Below are positions 1 through 7,698 of a stretch of DNA of 40,221 nucleotides, piece by piece. The stretch is from a virus. The stretch is taken from IMG/VR virus record IMGVR_UViG_3300028398_000009, positions 1 to 40,221 of that record; one strand, 5' to 3'. Under the pieces are notes generated by a model. That model worked only from the letters and a program-made list of their open reading frames with translations. It ran no database searches and was not told the DNA's origin. Both the position numbers and the translations under genes were made by a program. Position 1 is the first letter of the stretch; every line of letters begins with the position of its first letter.

Positions 1-134
1 GGGACCCTCCCCCCCCCCATGCAAGATACTTGGGTGCCAGTGTTAGCGATATATGGCCAGCAGAAACCAGACCAATTTTAAAACATCTTCACAATTCAAC
101 TAAGTTAATAAGTATGGCCAGCAGAAACCAGACC
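1..134. repeat. Left copy of the terminal direct repeat
   Basis: This stretch recurs at the right end of the window. The only difference I find is the length of a C run after GGGACCCT: 10 C here and 11 C in the right copy. It starts with a GC-rich block in an otherwise AT-rich genome and runs into the second unit of the 61-bp tandem repeat. It is either the overlap left by assembling a circular or permuted molecule, or a true terminal redundancy of the size seen in T7-like phages. Sequence alone cannot separate these. Confidence 0.9.
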
Positions 135-203
135 AATTTTAAAACATCTTCACAATTCAACTAAGTTAATAAGTATGGCCAGCAGAAACCAGACCAATTT
201 TAA
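53..203. repeat. 61-bp tandem repeat, about 2.5 units
   Basis: The block beginning ATGGCCAGCAGAAACCAG starts at 53, 114 and 175, a spacing of exactly 61. The first two units look identical and the third matches for 29 bases before diverging. Each unit contains ACCAATTT, which also occurs at 224. The ACCAATTT starts are therefore 71, 132, 193 and 224. No coding function is apparent. Repeats near a phage terminus are typical of packaging or regulatory sites, but the role here is unknown. Confidence 0.9.
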
Positions 204-262
204 TATTATTATAGAGAAATCTAACCAATTTAATACCATTATAGAGAATTACAATACTCTTC

Positions 263-300
263 ATTTAAGCAAACTTTAAACTAAGTTAAGATATAATTAA
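263..300 (+). promoter_or_regulatory. Promoter for the packaging and virion arm
   Basis: TATAAT lies at 292-297, preceded by T-rich DNA with TTTAAGC and CTTTAAAC and no TTGACA box. This is the arrangement known for Campylobacterota sigma-70 promoters. It is about 18 bases upstream of the small terminase start, whose AAAGGA ribosome site begins at about 303. Confidence 0.6.
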
Positions 301-314
301 CAAAAAGGACTCAA

Positions 315-764
315 ATGAACTCCCTACCAGAAGTACTAAGTGAACTTTATAAGAAAGAATATGAAACCACAGATATAACTATAGATGAGTTACAAGATAA
401 GTATAGTTTACATAATTTTATAATTCCAGAGGATTGGAACAAACGTGCACACACTGCTGAAATTGTAAAACCTAGTGGAACTATAGTCACTCCTGTCAAT
501 ACTAACAATGGTCTCCAATCTACGGAAAATTCTATACATGGCATAACTAGTATACAATCAAAAGTTGAAGAGTTTAAAGAGCTAGCTATAGACCATGCTC
601 TAAAATTTATGAAAAATGATGCACAATTTGCTGAAGTAAAAGAATTTAAGGATATGGTTAGTATAGTAGGCACGATAGAGGCATCATATAAAGACACTAA
701 GCCAGAGAATACTATAAATATAGCTATACAGAATATAGTTAAAGGGTTTACAGATGACTGCTAG
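315..764 (+). CDS. terS: Probable terminase small subunit
   Basis: This 149-residue protein sits directly before the large terminase and overlaps it by 11 bases, the usual place for the DNA-recognition subunit of the packaging motor. The N-terminal third, with LYKKEYETTDITIDELQDKY at about residues 11-30, reads like the short helix-turn-helix of small terminases that binds the packaging site. The acidic helical C-terminal half would suit oligomerisation and TerL contact. No motif is decisive, so the name rests mainly on position and size. An AAAGGA ribosome site precedes the ATG. Confidence 0.65.
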   Translation: MNSLPEVLSELYKKEYETTDITIDELQDKYSLHNFIIPEDWNKRAHTAEIVKPSGTIVTPVNTNNGLQSTENSIHGITSIQSKVEEFKELAIDHALKFMKNDAQFAEVKEFKDMVSIVGTIEASYKDTKPENTINIAIQNIVKGFTDDC

Positions 765-2283
765 TAGCCTTCCTACAGAAGCTAAGGACCTACAGGAGTT
801 TATAGATACTAAACTCTCTAGTAAGTTATGGCGCTTAAATAACCTTTATACTATTGAGGATAAGGACGGACTTAAACAAATAATGAGGCTTAATAGTGCT
901 CAGATGAAAGTACTTACTCAATATAAACATAATAGAAAAATAATCTTAAAGTCTCGTCAGCAAGGTATATCTACACTATTTTTAGCTTATAATTTAGATA
1001 GTTGTATCTTTGGTGAGGGGTTTTCTGCTGGTATACAATCATATGGGCAGGATGAGAGTAATAAGTTACAAAGAAGAGCAGAATTAATGTGGGATGAGTT
1101 CCCAGAAGAGATTAAAACACTCTTAGGAATTAAACTAACTAGTAATAACCAGAAGGGTATGGCATTTAGTAATCGTAGTATTCTTAAGATTGGTAACTTT
1201 AGAGGAGATACTTTACAAAGTTTACATGTATCTGAGCTAGGTAAGATAGCAGCTAAGTTTCCTGATAAAGCTGAAGAGCTAAAGAAGGGGGCATTTCAGT
1301 CTGTAGGTAAGAATAATAAGATAACTATTGAGTCCACAGCAGAAGGACAAAGTGGACTATTTTATGAGATGTGGAAGAAAGCAGAGACTAAGGCTAAAGC
1401 ACAAGTAGAACTTAGTCCATTAGACTTTCAGGCTATATTCCTTAGTTGGGTTCATGACCATGACTGTACACTTAGCTATCTACAAGAAATAACTGAGGAA
1501 CATCAGAAGTATTTTGATAAGGTAGAAGATACCCTTAGTATAGTATTAACAGATGAACAGAAATGGTGGTATGTAGCTAAGAAGGATGAGTTAGGTTCAG
1601 GGTTTGACCAGGAATATCCATATAACTCTAAAGTTGCATTTGAGCAAAGCCTAGAGGGTGCTTATTACCAGGAGGAATATAAAAATCTTATTATTCGCGA
1701 CAATATTTATGACCCTAACCTCCTAGTTTACTCTGCTATGGATATTGGTGTTAATGACCCAACAGCAGTAGTATTTTTCCAAGTAGCCCCAGATGGTACA
1801 CCTAGTATTATAGGTGAGTATGTTAATCAGGGTGGAGGTCTTGAGCACTTCGCCAGCGTCTATAAAGCTCTAAGTACTGAGAAGGGTTGGGTCTTTGGTA
1901 AGACATTAGTACCACATGATATTATGGTTAAGGAATGGGTTAGTGCTAAGACTCGCTGGGACGCTATGAGAGAGCTTGGGTTTAATACAGTACTAGTTAA
2001 AAAACATAGGGTTAATGATGGTATAGAAGCAACAAGGCATATGCTAAAAACTATAATAGTAGATGCTAGTTGTGAAGAAACTATAACAGCCATACAGATG
2101 TATAGGCGTAAGTATGATAAGAAGTTTAATATACTTCTTGATGCACCAGAGCATGATATCTATAGTCATATGGCTGACTCATTAAGGTATATGGCCATGG
2201 GATTAAGGCATGGCGCAATATCACAGTATACAGTTAGGTCTCAGATACAACGACAAAAAATATCAAATAGTTTTGATATTTAA
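754..2283 (+). CDS. terL: Terminase large subunit (packaging ATPase and nuclease)
   Basis: This 509-residue protein is the motor that translocates and cuts phage DNA at the portal. The ATPase half carries a Walker A-like SRQQGIST at residues 67-74, LHVSELGKI at 157-165 in the Walker B and catalytic glutamate region, and a coupling motif ESTAEG at 193-198 followed by a GLFY segment. The RNase H-like nuclease half carries MDIGVNDPT with D330 and ends with HMADSLRYM at 472-480 (D475), both typical of TerL metal sites. Length is normal for the family. Its start lies inside the small subunit gene, which suggests translational coupling. Confidence 0.95.
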   Translation: MTASSLPTEAKDLQEFIDTKLSSKLWRLNNLYTIEDKDGLKQIMRLNSAQMKVLTQYKHNRKIILKSRQQGISTLFLAYNLDSCIFGEGFSAGIQSYGQDESNKLQRRAELMWDEFPEEIKTLLGIKLTSNNQKGMAFSNRSILKIGNFRGDTLQSLHVSELGKIAAKFPDKAEELKKGAFQSVGKNNKITIESTAEGQSGLFYEMWKKAETKAKAQVELSPLDFQAIFLSWVHDHDCTLSYLQEITEEHQKYFDKVEDTLSIVLTDEQKWWYVAKKDELGSGFDQEYPYNSKVAFEQSLEGAYYQEEYKNLIIRDNIYDPNLLVYSAMDIGVNDPTAVVFFQVAPDGTPSIIGEYVNQGGGLEHFASVYKALSTEKGWVFGKTLVPHDIMVKEWVSAKTRWDAMRELGFNTVLVKKHRVNDGIEATRHMLKTIIVDASCEETITAIQMYRRKYDKKFNILLDAPEHDIYSHMADSLRYMAMGLRHGAISQYTVRSQIQRQKISNSFDI

Positions 2284-2320
2284 GTTTATTTTAAGATTAG
2301 TTTAGATATAATATAGTATA
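2284..2320 (+). promoter_or_regulatory. Promoter for scaffold and capsid genes
   Basis: The gap after terL contains TTTTAAGATTAGTTTAGA directly followed by TATAAT at 2307-2312. The periodic T-rich upstream DNA without a -35 box matches the first promoter of this arm. It lies about 35 bases before the scaffold start and could boost capsid gene expression over terminase. Confidence 0.6.
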
Positions 2321-2346
2321 TCATAAAATAAAGATAAGGATAATCA

Positions 2347-2961
2347 ATGAGTAATCCAGAGGTTAAAAAACCAGCTGCTACTCCAGATAAAACTGGTGTA
2401 GACTTTAAGAAACGATTTAAGGACACGCAAAGTGCTTATACTAAGTCACAGCAAGCTCTTAAGGCAGCACAAGCAAAACTAGAGGCTCTAGAAAAGCTTA
2501 CAACACCTAAAGTAGAGATTGATGAGACTACTCGTACAGAGCTAGACCAGTTAAAATTCGATGACCCTGATAAGTGGCACCAACGTATGAATGAGATAGA
2601 GAATTTGGCTATACAAAAACATAGCCAAATTCTTAATGAAGCGTCTCAGGAAGCTATGCGTGCAGCTGAATTGGAACGTCGTGCTCAGGTACTTGAGGAA
2701 TTTAATAGAAGCCGTGGCTTGGATATAACTGACGAGGTAATCCAGTTCGACGTTCCTCCTAGAATTACCAAGAAACTTGAGAACGGTGAGATAAGTTTTG
2801 AGGCTTACCTCGAGGAAGTTTCAGACTATCTTACTAGTCCGAAAACAGTAAAAGGTGGAGATAGTACACTAAACCAACCAGACTTGAATAAAGTAGGCGG
2901 TAGTGATGCTCCAGAAGATAAAGCTACTCCAGCATTTGATTATGCTAAAGTAGTTTTCTAA
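2347..2961 (+). CDS. Capsid scaffolding protein
   Basis: This 204-residue, charged, mostly helical protein lies immediately before the major capsid gene. Residues about 20-60 and 80-120 are rich in Lys, Glu, Ala and Gln with heptad-like spacing, as in coiled coils. The C-terminal part is less ordered and acidic. Low hydrophobicity, helix content, size and position fit a procapsid scaffold that guides coat assembly and then leaves or is degraded. I see no protease motif. A ribosome site AAGGATAA is close to the start. The assignment rests on context and composition. Confidence 0.75.
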   Translation: MSNPEVKKPAATPDKTGVDFKKRFKDTQSAYTKSQQALKAAQAKLEALEKLTTPKVEIDETTRTELDQLKFDDPDKWHQRMNEIENLAIQKHSQILNEASQEAMRAAELERRAQVLEEFNRSRGLDITDEVIQFDVPPRITKKLENGEISFEAYLEEVSDYLTSPKTVKGGDSTLNQPDLNKVGGSDAPEDKATPAFDYAKVVF

Positions 2962-2976
2962 ATATAAAGGAAAATT

Positions 2977-4089
2977 ATGGGTACAGGTAAAGTTGACATT
3001 GGTTCTGATTTAATCAGAAAACAGTGGGTAATGGAAGGACTTATTCAAAAGTCTGCAACTAGTTTCTGGGCACCTTATAAGGGTAGTTCATTTGATTCTA
3101 TTGTTATGACAGCTAATGATGTTAGTGCATCTAAAGGTCACACAGTAGTATTTGATTTTGATGGTAACCTTTCAGGGCGTCCAGTAAAAGGTAACACAAC
3201 TGCAAAAGGTACAGGTGAGCAGAAGAAAAAATTCTCTGATAAACTTGTAGTATCTGATTACCGTTATGTAGTAGATAATGGTACAAAATTTGATGGAGTT
3301 GAAATTGGTGATTTATCTATCAATGAGCATTCTGACTCTCGTGCAAAACTGGCAGACTTATGGGTAAGAAGTGAAGACCAAGCATTCTTTGACCTTGGAC
3401 AACAAGGAGCGGAATTTGGTATGGCTTATGCTTCAGGTGCATTTGATTTAGATGCAGTTGGTGAGATTGAGCAAGTAGTTAAAACAGGTACAGGTTTTGA
3501 TACACATCCAATAGGTATTACTAAGCGTCTTCCACTTAAGCCTTTCAAATTAGCTAATGGCGAGCCAGTATGGTTGTTTGTTATTGATGTAGCTATTAAG
3601 CGTGCATTTATGAAAAATACTCAAGGTGTTCTCCAAACTGCTGACCTTCGTGGTAATGACAATAGACTTCTTAAAGGTGTTATTGGTAAGATTGGTAACT
3701 TTGTATTTGTTGAAGCACAAACATTCTTTGGTGAGACTGTAGGTGATATTCTAACTAATGGTTATTATAACTATGAGAATACAGGTGTTGAGATGTCAGG
3801 TCTTCGCCAATATGATGGTACAAATAGTGCATGGACTGGTGAGAAAAACTTTAGTTCTGCAACAGTATCTCGTGGTTTAGTTCTTGGTGCAGGAGCATTC
3901 CAAAAAGCTAATGGTATGATGCCAGATTATAAGTATGAGTCTACTGACTTTGATAAATTCTCTGAGTCTTGTCTTGAAACATGGTGTGCTGCTAAACCTT
4001 CCAAATTAGTTGCTGAAAATGATGACTATGCAGATGGTAAAGCTGCTGGATATAACTACGGAATTGTATTCGTAGATGTAACTCTTTAA
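2977..4089 (+). CDS. Major capsid protein, N4 gp56/DUF4043-like
   Basis: This 370-residue protein is the likely shell-forming coat protein. It resembles the N4 gp56/DUF4043 capsid family: an N-terminal KQWVMEGL stretch, a FDFDGNLSGRPVKG segment near residue 60, KLVVSDYRYVVDNG near 90, and a SRAKLADLWVRSEDQAFF helix near 120. It follows the scaffold gene with an AAGGAAAA ribosome site. Its codon use is visibly more biased (frequent CTT and GGT) than its neighbours, as expected for a highly expressed gene. N4-like phages carry a virion RNA polymerase; no such gene is present here, so only the fold family is shared. Confidence 0.85.
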   Translation: MGTGKVDIGSDLIRKQWVMEGLIQKSATSFWAPYKGSSFDSIVMTANDVSASKGHTVVFDFDGNLSGRPVKGNTTAKGTGEQKKKFSDKLVVSDYRYVVDNGTKFDGVEIGDLSINEHSDSRAKLADLWVRSEDQAFFDLGQQGAEFGMAYASGAFDLDAVGEIEQVVKTGTGFDTHPIGITKRLPLKPFKLANGEPVWLFVIDVAIKRAFMKNTQGVLQTADLRGNDNRLLKGVIGKIGNFVFVEAQTFFGETVGDILTNGYYNYENTGVEMSGLRQYDGTNSAWTGEKNFSSATVSRGLVLGAGAFQKANGMMPDYKYESTDFDKFSESCLETWCAAKPSKLVAENDDYADGKAAGYNYGIVFVDVTL

Positions 4090-4099
4090 GGAGAATTAA

Positions 4100-4399
4100 A
4101 TGGTTGATTTAAGATTTAAGGATAAAAATAACCAGAAGAAAGAATACAGTGTATTCGCTTCTGGTGTTCTTGATGGTGAAAATGGTGCTCTATTTACACT
4201 ACCAGAAGCATCATATGTAACTGCAATCACAGTTATTGCATTAGATGGTGGTACTGCTGATGGTACTGTAAATGGTATCTCTACTTCAACATACTACCCA
4301 ACTGGTGCTGATGTGTCTGTTAGTGGTATTGTAGGTAAAGAAAAAGTTATAGTTGAGTATATTGAGACTGAACTTACTGAAGGTACATATACAGACTAG
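4100..4399 (+). CDS. Small virion protein, possible head decoration
   Basis: This 99-residue protein sits 10 bases after the major capsid gene behind a clear AAGGAG ribosome site, and a hairpin follows it. The sequence is beta-rich, with alternating hydrophobic residues, Gly/Thr-rich loops, and an acidic tail ending YTD. Proteins of this size and place often decorate or cement the capsid surface. I recognise no named family, so this role is inferred from position. Confidence 0.5.
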   Translation: MVDLRFKDKNNQKKEYSVFASGVLDGENGALFTLPEASYVTAITVIALDGGTADGTVNGISTSTYYPTGADVSVSGIVGKEKVIVEYIETELTEGTYTD

Positions 4400-4408
4400 T
4401 ATATTTAG

Positions 4409-4426
4409 GTCACTCTTAGGAGTGGC
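4409..4426 (+). terminator. Stem-loop after capsid genes
   Basis: GTCACTC and GAGTGGC form a 7-bp RNA stem with one U-G wobble around a TTAG tetraloop on the + strand. The wobble pairs only in + strand RNA, which supports action in the transcript of the capsid genes. The following bases are TTATAATATATT, not a clean T run, so it may be a weak terminator, an RNA-processing site or a 3' stabiliser. TATAAT at 4428-4433 may restart transcription for the lysis and tailspike genes. Confidence 0.5.
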
Positions 4427-4452
4427 TTATAATATATTAATAGGATTATATA

Positions 4453-4809
4453 ATGCCGCACAATAACTTTAATGACATGAACTATACAGCATCATTACTT
4501 GCATTAGTCGCAGGTGTATGGGGCGCTGTTCTAAGCTTTATAAAAAGAGATAATAGAACTCACAGCATAATTAGAAAAATAAGTACATTCATAATGGATA
4601 TGGTTGTAAATGTAGGCATAACAATGCTTATTTATATTGGCTGCGTAGGCTATGGCTTTAATGACTTGCTAAGTGTGGCTGTAGCTGGATTTTTAGGACA
4701 TCAAGGTACAAGAAGCTTTTATATCATGGAATTAATAATCAGTGAAAAATTAGGCGCGAAAGCAACATTTGAACAATTAAAAAAGGAGCAAGAAAATGGC
4801 AAGAGTTAA
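4453..4809 (+). CDS. LydA-like holin
   Basis: This 118-residue membrane protein has three hydrophobic segments at about residues 11-30, 48-67 and 70-85, then GHQGTRSFYIMELI and a charged C-terminal tail. The TM layout and the glycine/histidine/arginine motif after the last TM resemble the holin superfamily III group that includes P1 LydA. A holin forms lesions in the inner membrane so that the endolysin can reach the cell wall. The gene sits well before the endolysin, separated by the tailspike, which is unusual. Its last bases overlap the next start. Confidence 0.65.
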   Translation: MPHNNFNDMNYTASLLALVAGVWGAVLSFIKRDNRTHSIIRKISTFIMDMVVNVGITMLIYIGCVGYGFNDLLSVAVAGFLGHQGTRSFYIMELIISEKLGAKATFEQLKKEQENGKS

Positions 4810-5038
4810 AACAGAAAATATAGCTATTAATAATACTTGGCAACAGATTGAGTTTGAAATTTGTGCAAATATAGGTTCTTATGAACTTGAAATTATGCGT
4901 GCTGATACACAACCAACAAAAAATGAAAAAGGGTATATTCTTAAAGTAGGCCAAGGACTTAGTAGAAATGAGTTGCCGTATGGTTCAAATACATATTTTA
5001 TAAGTCGATATAGAAATGGCTTATTAGCAGTGGATTAG
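4796..5038 (+). CDS. Small protein of unknown function next to the tailspike
   Basis: This 80-residue, beta-rich protein starts inside the end of the holin gene, with AAAGGAG as ribosome site. It contains NNTWQQIEFEI near the N-terminus and a C-terminal SNTYFISRYRNG segment. Small beta-sandwich proteins of this kind often lie beside tail fibre or spike genes. The tailspike follows after 10 bases. I do not recognise a family. A minor virion or tail-associated role is the simplest reading. Confidence 0.5.
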   Translation: MARVKTENIAINNTWQQIEFEICANIGSYELEIMRADTQPTKNEKGYILKVGQGLSRNELPYGSNTYFISRYRNGLLAVD

Positions 5039-5048
5039 GAGGCTTATT

Positions 5049-6815
5049 ATGTTTGGAAAATTTAACGGATTAGCAGGTTTACAAAGCCCTGCAAAAGATA
5101 TTGATGGGATTGTGAAAGGTCTTGGTACTATAGCTGATTTTAAAGCTATGGTGGACTTACCAAAGAAAGTTCATGTTAGCGGTTATCATGAAAAAGATAG
5201 TGGAGAGTTTGGTAGTAATTTCTTTATATTAAGAGATGGGGTTGTACCAAATGGAAGTTACGATAATAGCGGCACAACGATTGAAACAGTTAATGGAGTT
5301 TATGACTTAGCTTTTGATGGAGTTGGAAGAGTTGAGTGGTTTGGTGCAAAAGAAGATGGCATTAGTGACGACTCGCTAGCTTTTAAAAAGGCTAGCATAT
5401 TGGGTTCTGTTGATATATCCGATAAGCACTTATATTTAAAAAGTACATTAGAACTAAATAATGTAAATGTAATATGCTCTGTAAATACTGTTGTGGAAAT
5501 TGTAGGAGACATACAAGGACTAAAAATTGGTGAGAATGTACAATGGGATAATGGGAATATATTAACATATAATAATATTGATATAAATAATACATTAGTT
5601 CTTATATATTCAAATACAAGAAATGATATTAATACAGTTTTTAAACCTAAATCTATTAAAGCGAATAGTGGTTCTTCATCTGAACTATTAAAAATTAAAG
5701 CTGAAGTAGAAAGTGATATAGTTGGACTAACAGTTGATATTGAATACATAAAATATGGGAAAAACGGTGTTGTCTTAGAAACTACAGGAGGTGGTAACGT
5801 ATCATATATAAACTCAAATAATATAAAAATAGGTTTTGCACGATTTGTTGCTAATCCTTTTATAGTATTGAATGGTGTATCAGGGTGTGAAGTTTCAGGA
5901 AATGTAATAGATGTTACAGCACAAACATTTTCAGGATCAGAGTCATACTTCTTAGCTAATGGTGCAAATAATGACTACACATTGTTTGTTTGGGATAGTG
6001 TAGAAACTAATAAAGATTTTATAAATCTTGTTTATGGAAATACGACTGTACCAAATAAATCAAACATATTTAAAACAAATGTGAAATCTTCATCGAGCAT
6101 ACTTAAAAGTATATCAACATTTTCAGCTACTAACACTGTAATATCTTTCGGAGACAATGATAAAATTATTAATAATGTAAATATATTACCAAATGCAGGT
6201 TTTAATTCTTATCTACAATCACCTTTTGACGACATACTGTTACACGCTGACAAACACTCTGAAAAATTCACAATAACTAAAACTAATATGGGATGGGGTG
6301 CGAATACTTTATTTAATCCATCTAGCGATTATGGTAAGTTTAATGGGAATGCTGATAATCCTACATCATCAATACAAATTGATTTTACTACCCCACTGTA
6401 TCTACAAAATTTAGGGTTTACTACAGGTTTCATATATGGGGATAATTTTCCAACAGAAATAAAACTATATAAAACGTTAGCTGATGGTACAACTATTATA
6501 GAGACAATATCAGGGGATGATAATCTTCAAGTATGGCAGAGTGGATTATGCGTATTCAGTTCTATATACTATAAAGAAAAACTTAATAGTATAAAAATTG
6601 AGTTTACAAGCCCTATTAATGGTGCTGCTATATGTAAATTTTTTGCTACACAATCTTCATACTATGCACAGCCATTAGATTTAGATTTTAGATTAAAAAA
6701 AGATAATACATTTGATAATAATGTTTCACCTATTAATCTATTAAATATACCAACAACTAATCAAGGAGTAGGCACAGTTTATTGGAATAACGGTGTACTT
6801 ACACAAGGAAGCTAA
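5049..6815 (+). CDS. Tailspike with pectate-lyase-like beta-helix
   Basis: This 588-residue protein probably recognises and perhaps cleaves a surface polysaccharide of the host. After a roughly 95-residue N-terminal section likely to anchor it to the tail, it has VEWFGAKEDGISDDSLAFKK at about residues 97-116. This is the hallmark opening of phage tailspike and pectate-lyase beta-helix domains. The middle is rich in Asn, Ile and short beta-repeats, as in right-handed beta-helices. The last 190 residues look like separate beta-sandwich modules for trimerisation or binding. Catalytic residues cannot be assigned from sequence alone. Confidence 0.8.
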   Translation: MFGKFNGLAGLQSPAKDIDGIVKGLGTIADFKAMVDLPKKVHVSGYHEKDSGEFGSNFFILRDGVVPNGSYDNSGTTIETVNGVYDLAFDGVGRVEWFGAKEDGISDDSLAFKKASILGSVDISDKHLYLKSTLELNNVNVICSVNTVVEIVGDIQGLKIGENVQWDNGNILTYNNIDINNTLVLIYSNTRNDINTVFKPKSIKANSGSSSELLKIKAEVESDIVGLTVDIEYIKYGKNGVVLETTGGGNVSYINSNNIKIGFARFVANPFIVLNGVSGCEVSGNVIDVTAQTFSGSESYFLANGANNDYTLFVWDSVETNKDFINLVYGNTTVPNKSNIFKTNVKSSSSILKSISTFSATNTVISFGDNDKIINNVNILPNAGFNSYLQSPFDDILLHADKHSEKFTITKTNMGWGANTLFNPSSDYGKFNGNADNPTSSIQIDFTTPLYLQNLGFTTGFIYGDNFPTEIKLYKTLADGTTIIETISGDDNLQVWQSGLCVFSSIYYKEKLNSIKIEFTSPINGAAICKFFATQSSYYAQPLDLDFRLKKDNTFDNNVSPINLLNIPTTNQGVGTVYWNNGVLTQGS

Positions 6816-7205
6816 ATGAACATACTATCAAGCATATTTTCACCATCTATAGTTTCTAAGACTGTAGATGCAGTGATTGACACAGGTGACGCATTAGTTT
6901 ATACGGATGAAGAGAAAGCAAAAGCACTACAACTTGCTACGGAAACAAAGCTAAAAATGCTGCCATTGTATGAGCCATTCAAACTAGCACAGAGATTAAT
7001 TGCAATTACATTTACAATTAACTTCATTTTGGCATTTTGGGCTGGGGTGTTAATATACTTCGTTTTTGGGATTATTCAGTTAAAAGAGTATCTTGAACTT
7101 GTAACAGCTTTTCAACTTGGCTGGATAATATTAGCGATAATCAGCTTTTATTTTGGTGGAGGATTTATAAACAGTTTCAAAGGGGTTAAGAATGTCAAGC
7201 AGTGA
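6816..7205 (+). CDS. Second holin-like protein, GTA_holin_3TM type
   Basis: This 129-residue protein begins one base after the tailspike stop. The N-terminal half is soluble and helical with YTDEEKAKALQLATE at about residues 29-43. Hydrophobic segments follow at about 61-87 (possibly two passes) and 101-118, with a basic end. This order matches the 3TM holin family first described from gene transfer agents. It is next to the endolysin. With the LydA-like gene upstream, the phage has two candidate holins; one could be an antiholin. It ends with TGA overlapping the next small gene. Confidence 0.6.
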   Translation: MNILSSIFSPSIVSKTVDAVIDTGDALVYTDEEKAKALQLATETKLKMLPLYEPFKLAQRLIAITFTINFILAFWAGVLIYFVFGIIQLKEYLELVTAFQLGWIILAIISFYFGGGFINSFKGVKNVKQ

Positions 7206-7284
7206 TATAGAATTAACAATAGCAACAATTGTGTTACTTGAAGTATTGTTTTTAGTTTCTATAAGTAAAAAGGATTTAATGTGA
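7192..7284 (+). CDS. 30-residue single-pass membrane protein
   Basis: ATG at 7192 opens a 30-codon frame that overlaps the holin-like gene before it and the endolysin start after it. The product begins MSSSDIEL and has one hydrophobic segment rich in Thr, Val, Leu and Ile, then a short basic tail (SKKDLM). No lipobox or signal peptidase site is visible, so it is not a clear spanin. Its place between a holin and an endolysin suggests a lysis accessory. There is no known family; it could be non-functional. Confidence 0.45.
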   Translation: MSSSDIELTIATIVLLEVLFLVSISKKDLM

Positions 7285-7688
7285 AAAGTAAGTATTTCAA
7301 GGTACACGAGCTAGTACCTAAAAAGATGTATGAAAAGTATGGTGAAAAAGCATGGAGATATGTAGATGAAAGACTTATTGAGAGTATAGACAAACTAAAA
7401 GAACACTTTAATCTTGGAACTATGACAATTAATAACTACTTTTGGGGTGGAAGTAGAGAATGAAGTGGTATTCGCACTCCAGATAGTCCATATTACAGTT
7501 ATGGTTCACAGCACAGCTTCGCTAATGCTTTTGATATTGTGTTTAGTGATTATAGTGCAGAAGAAGTTAGAAATTATATCATAGACAATCCTCATGAGTT
7601 TCCATACATAAAAGGTTTAGAACTCGTCGTTAACTGGGTACATCTTGATGTGAGGAATGAGGAAAATTTAGTCATGTTTAAGAAATAA
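7281..7688 (+). CDS. M15-type peptidoglycan peptidase endolysin with in-frame TGA
   Basis: Read through TGA at 7461-7463, this frame gives 135 residues from a GTG start with AAAGGA 8 bases upstream. The N-terminal 60 residues include YFKVHELVP and MTINNYFWGGSRE. After the TGA come SGIRTPDSPY, SQHSFANAFDI and NWVHLDVRN. These match the peptidase M15 zinc site, with predicted ligands H78, D85 and H121. Such enzymes cut peptide cross-links of peptidoglycan. The stop replaces one residue, probably Trp (TGG to TGA), and precedes every zinc ligand, so the 60-residue product alone should be inactive. A real nonsense mutation, a sequencing error, or UGA readthrough are all possible. Confidence 0.8.
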
Positions 7689-7698
7689 AGGAGTAGTT

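Larger units (their letters stand above)
1..314. other. Left-end noncoding control region
   Basis: I see no credible gene here. The region holds the terminal repeat with its poly(C) tract, two full units and one partial unit of a 61-bp tandem repeat, two further related units ending in ATTATAGAGAA, and a promoter just before the first gene. If the molecule is joined end to end, this region and the right-end region form one divergent control region between the early (minus) and late (plus) arms. Confidence 0.8.

Noticed and set aside
53-203. CRISPR repeats at the left end
   Set aside because: This is a contiguous 61-bp tandem repeat with identical units and no spacers.
5300-5749. Minus-strand frames inside the tailspike and similar antisense frames elsewhere
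   Set aside because: They lie fully inside well-supported genes, lack ribosome sites and have low-complexity hydrophobic products.
7461-7463. Recoded genetic code in which TGA means Trp throughout
   Set aside because: The many other Trp codons I looked at are TGG, no other long gene contains an in-frame TGA, and TGA ends the holin-like gene and the central fibre in ordinary overlap positions.
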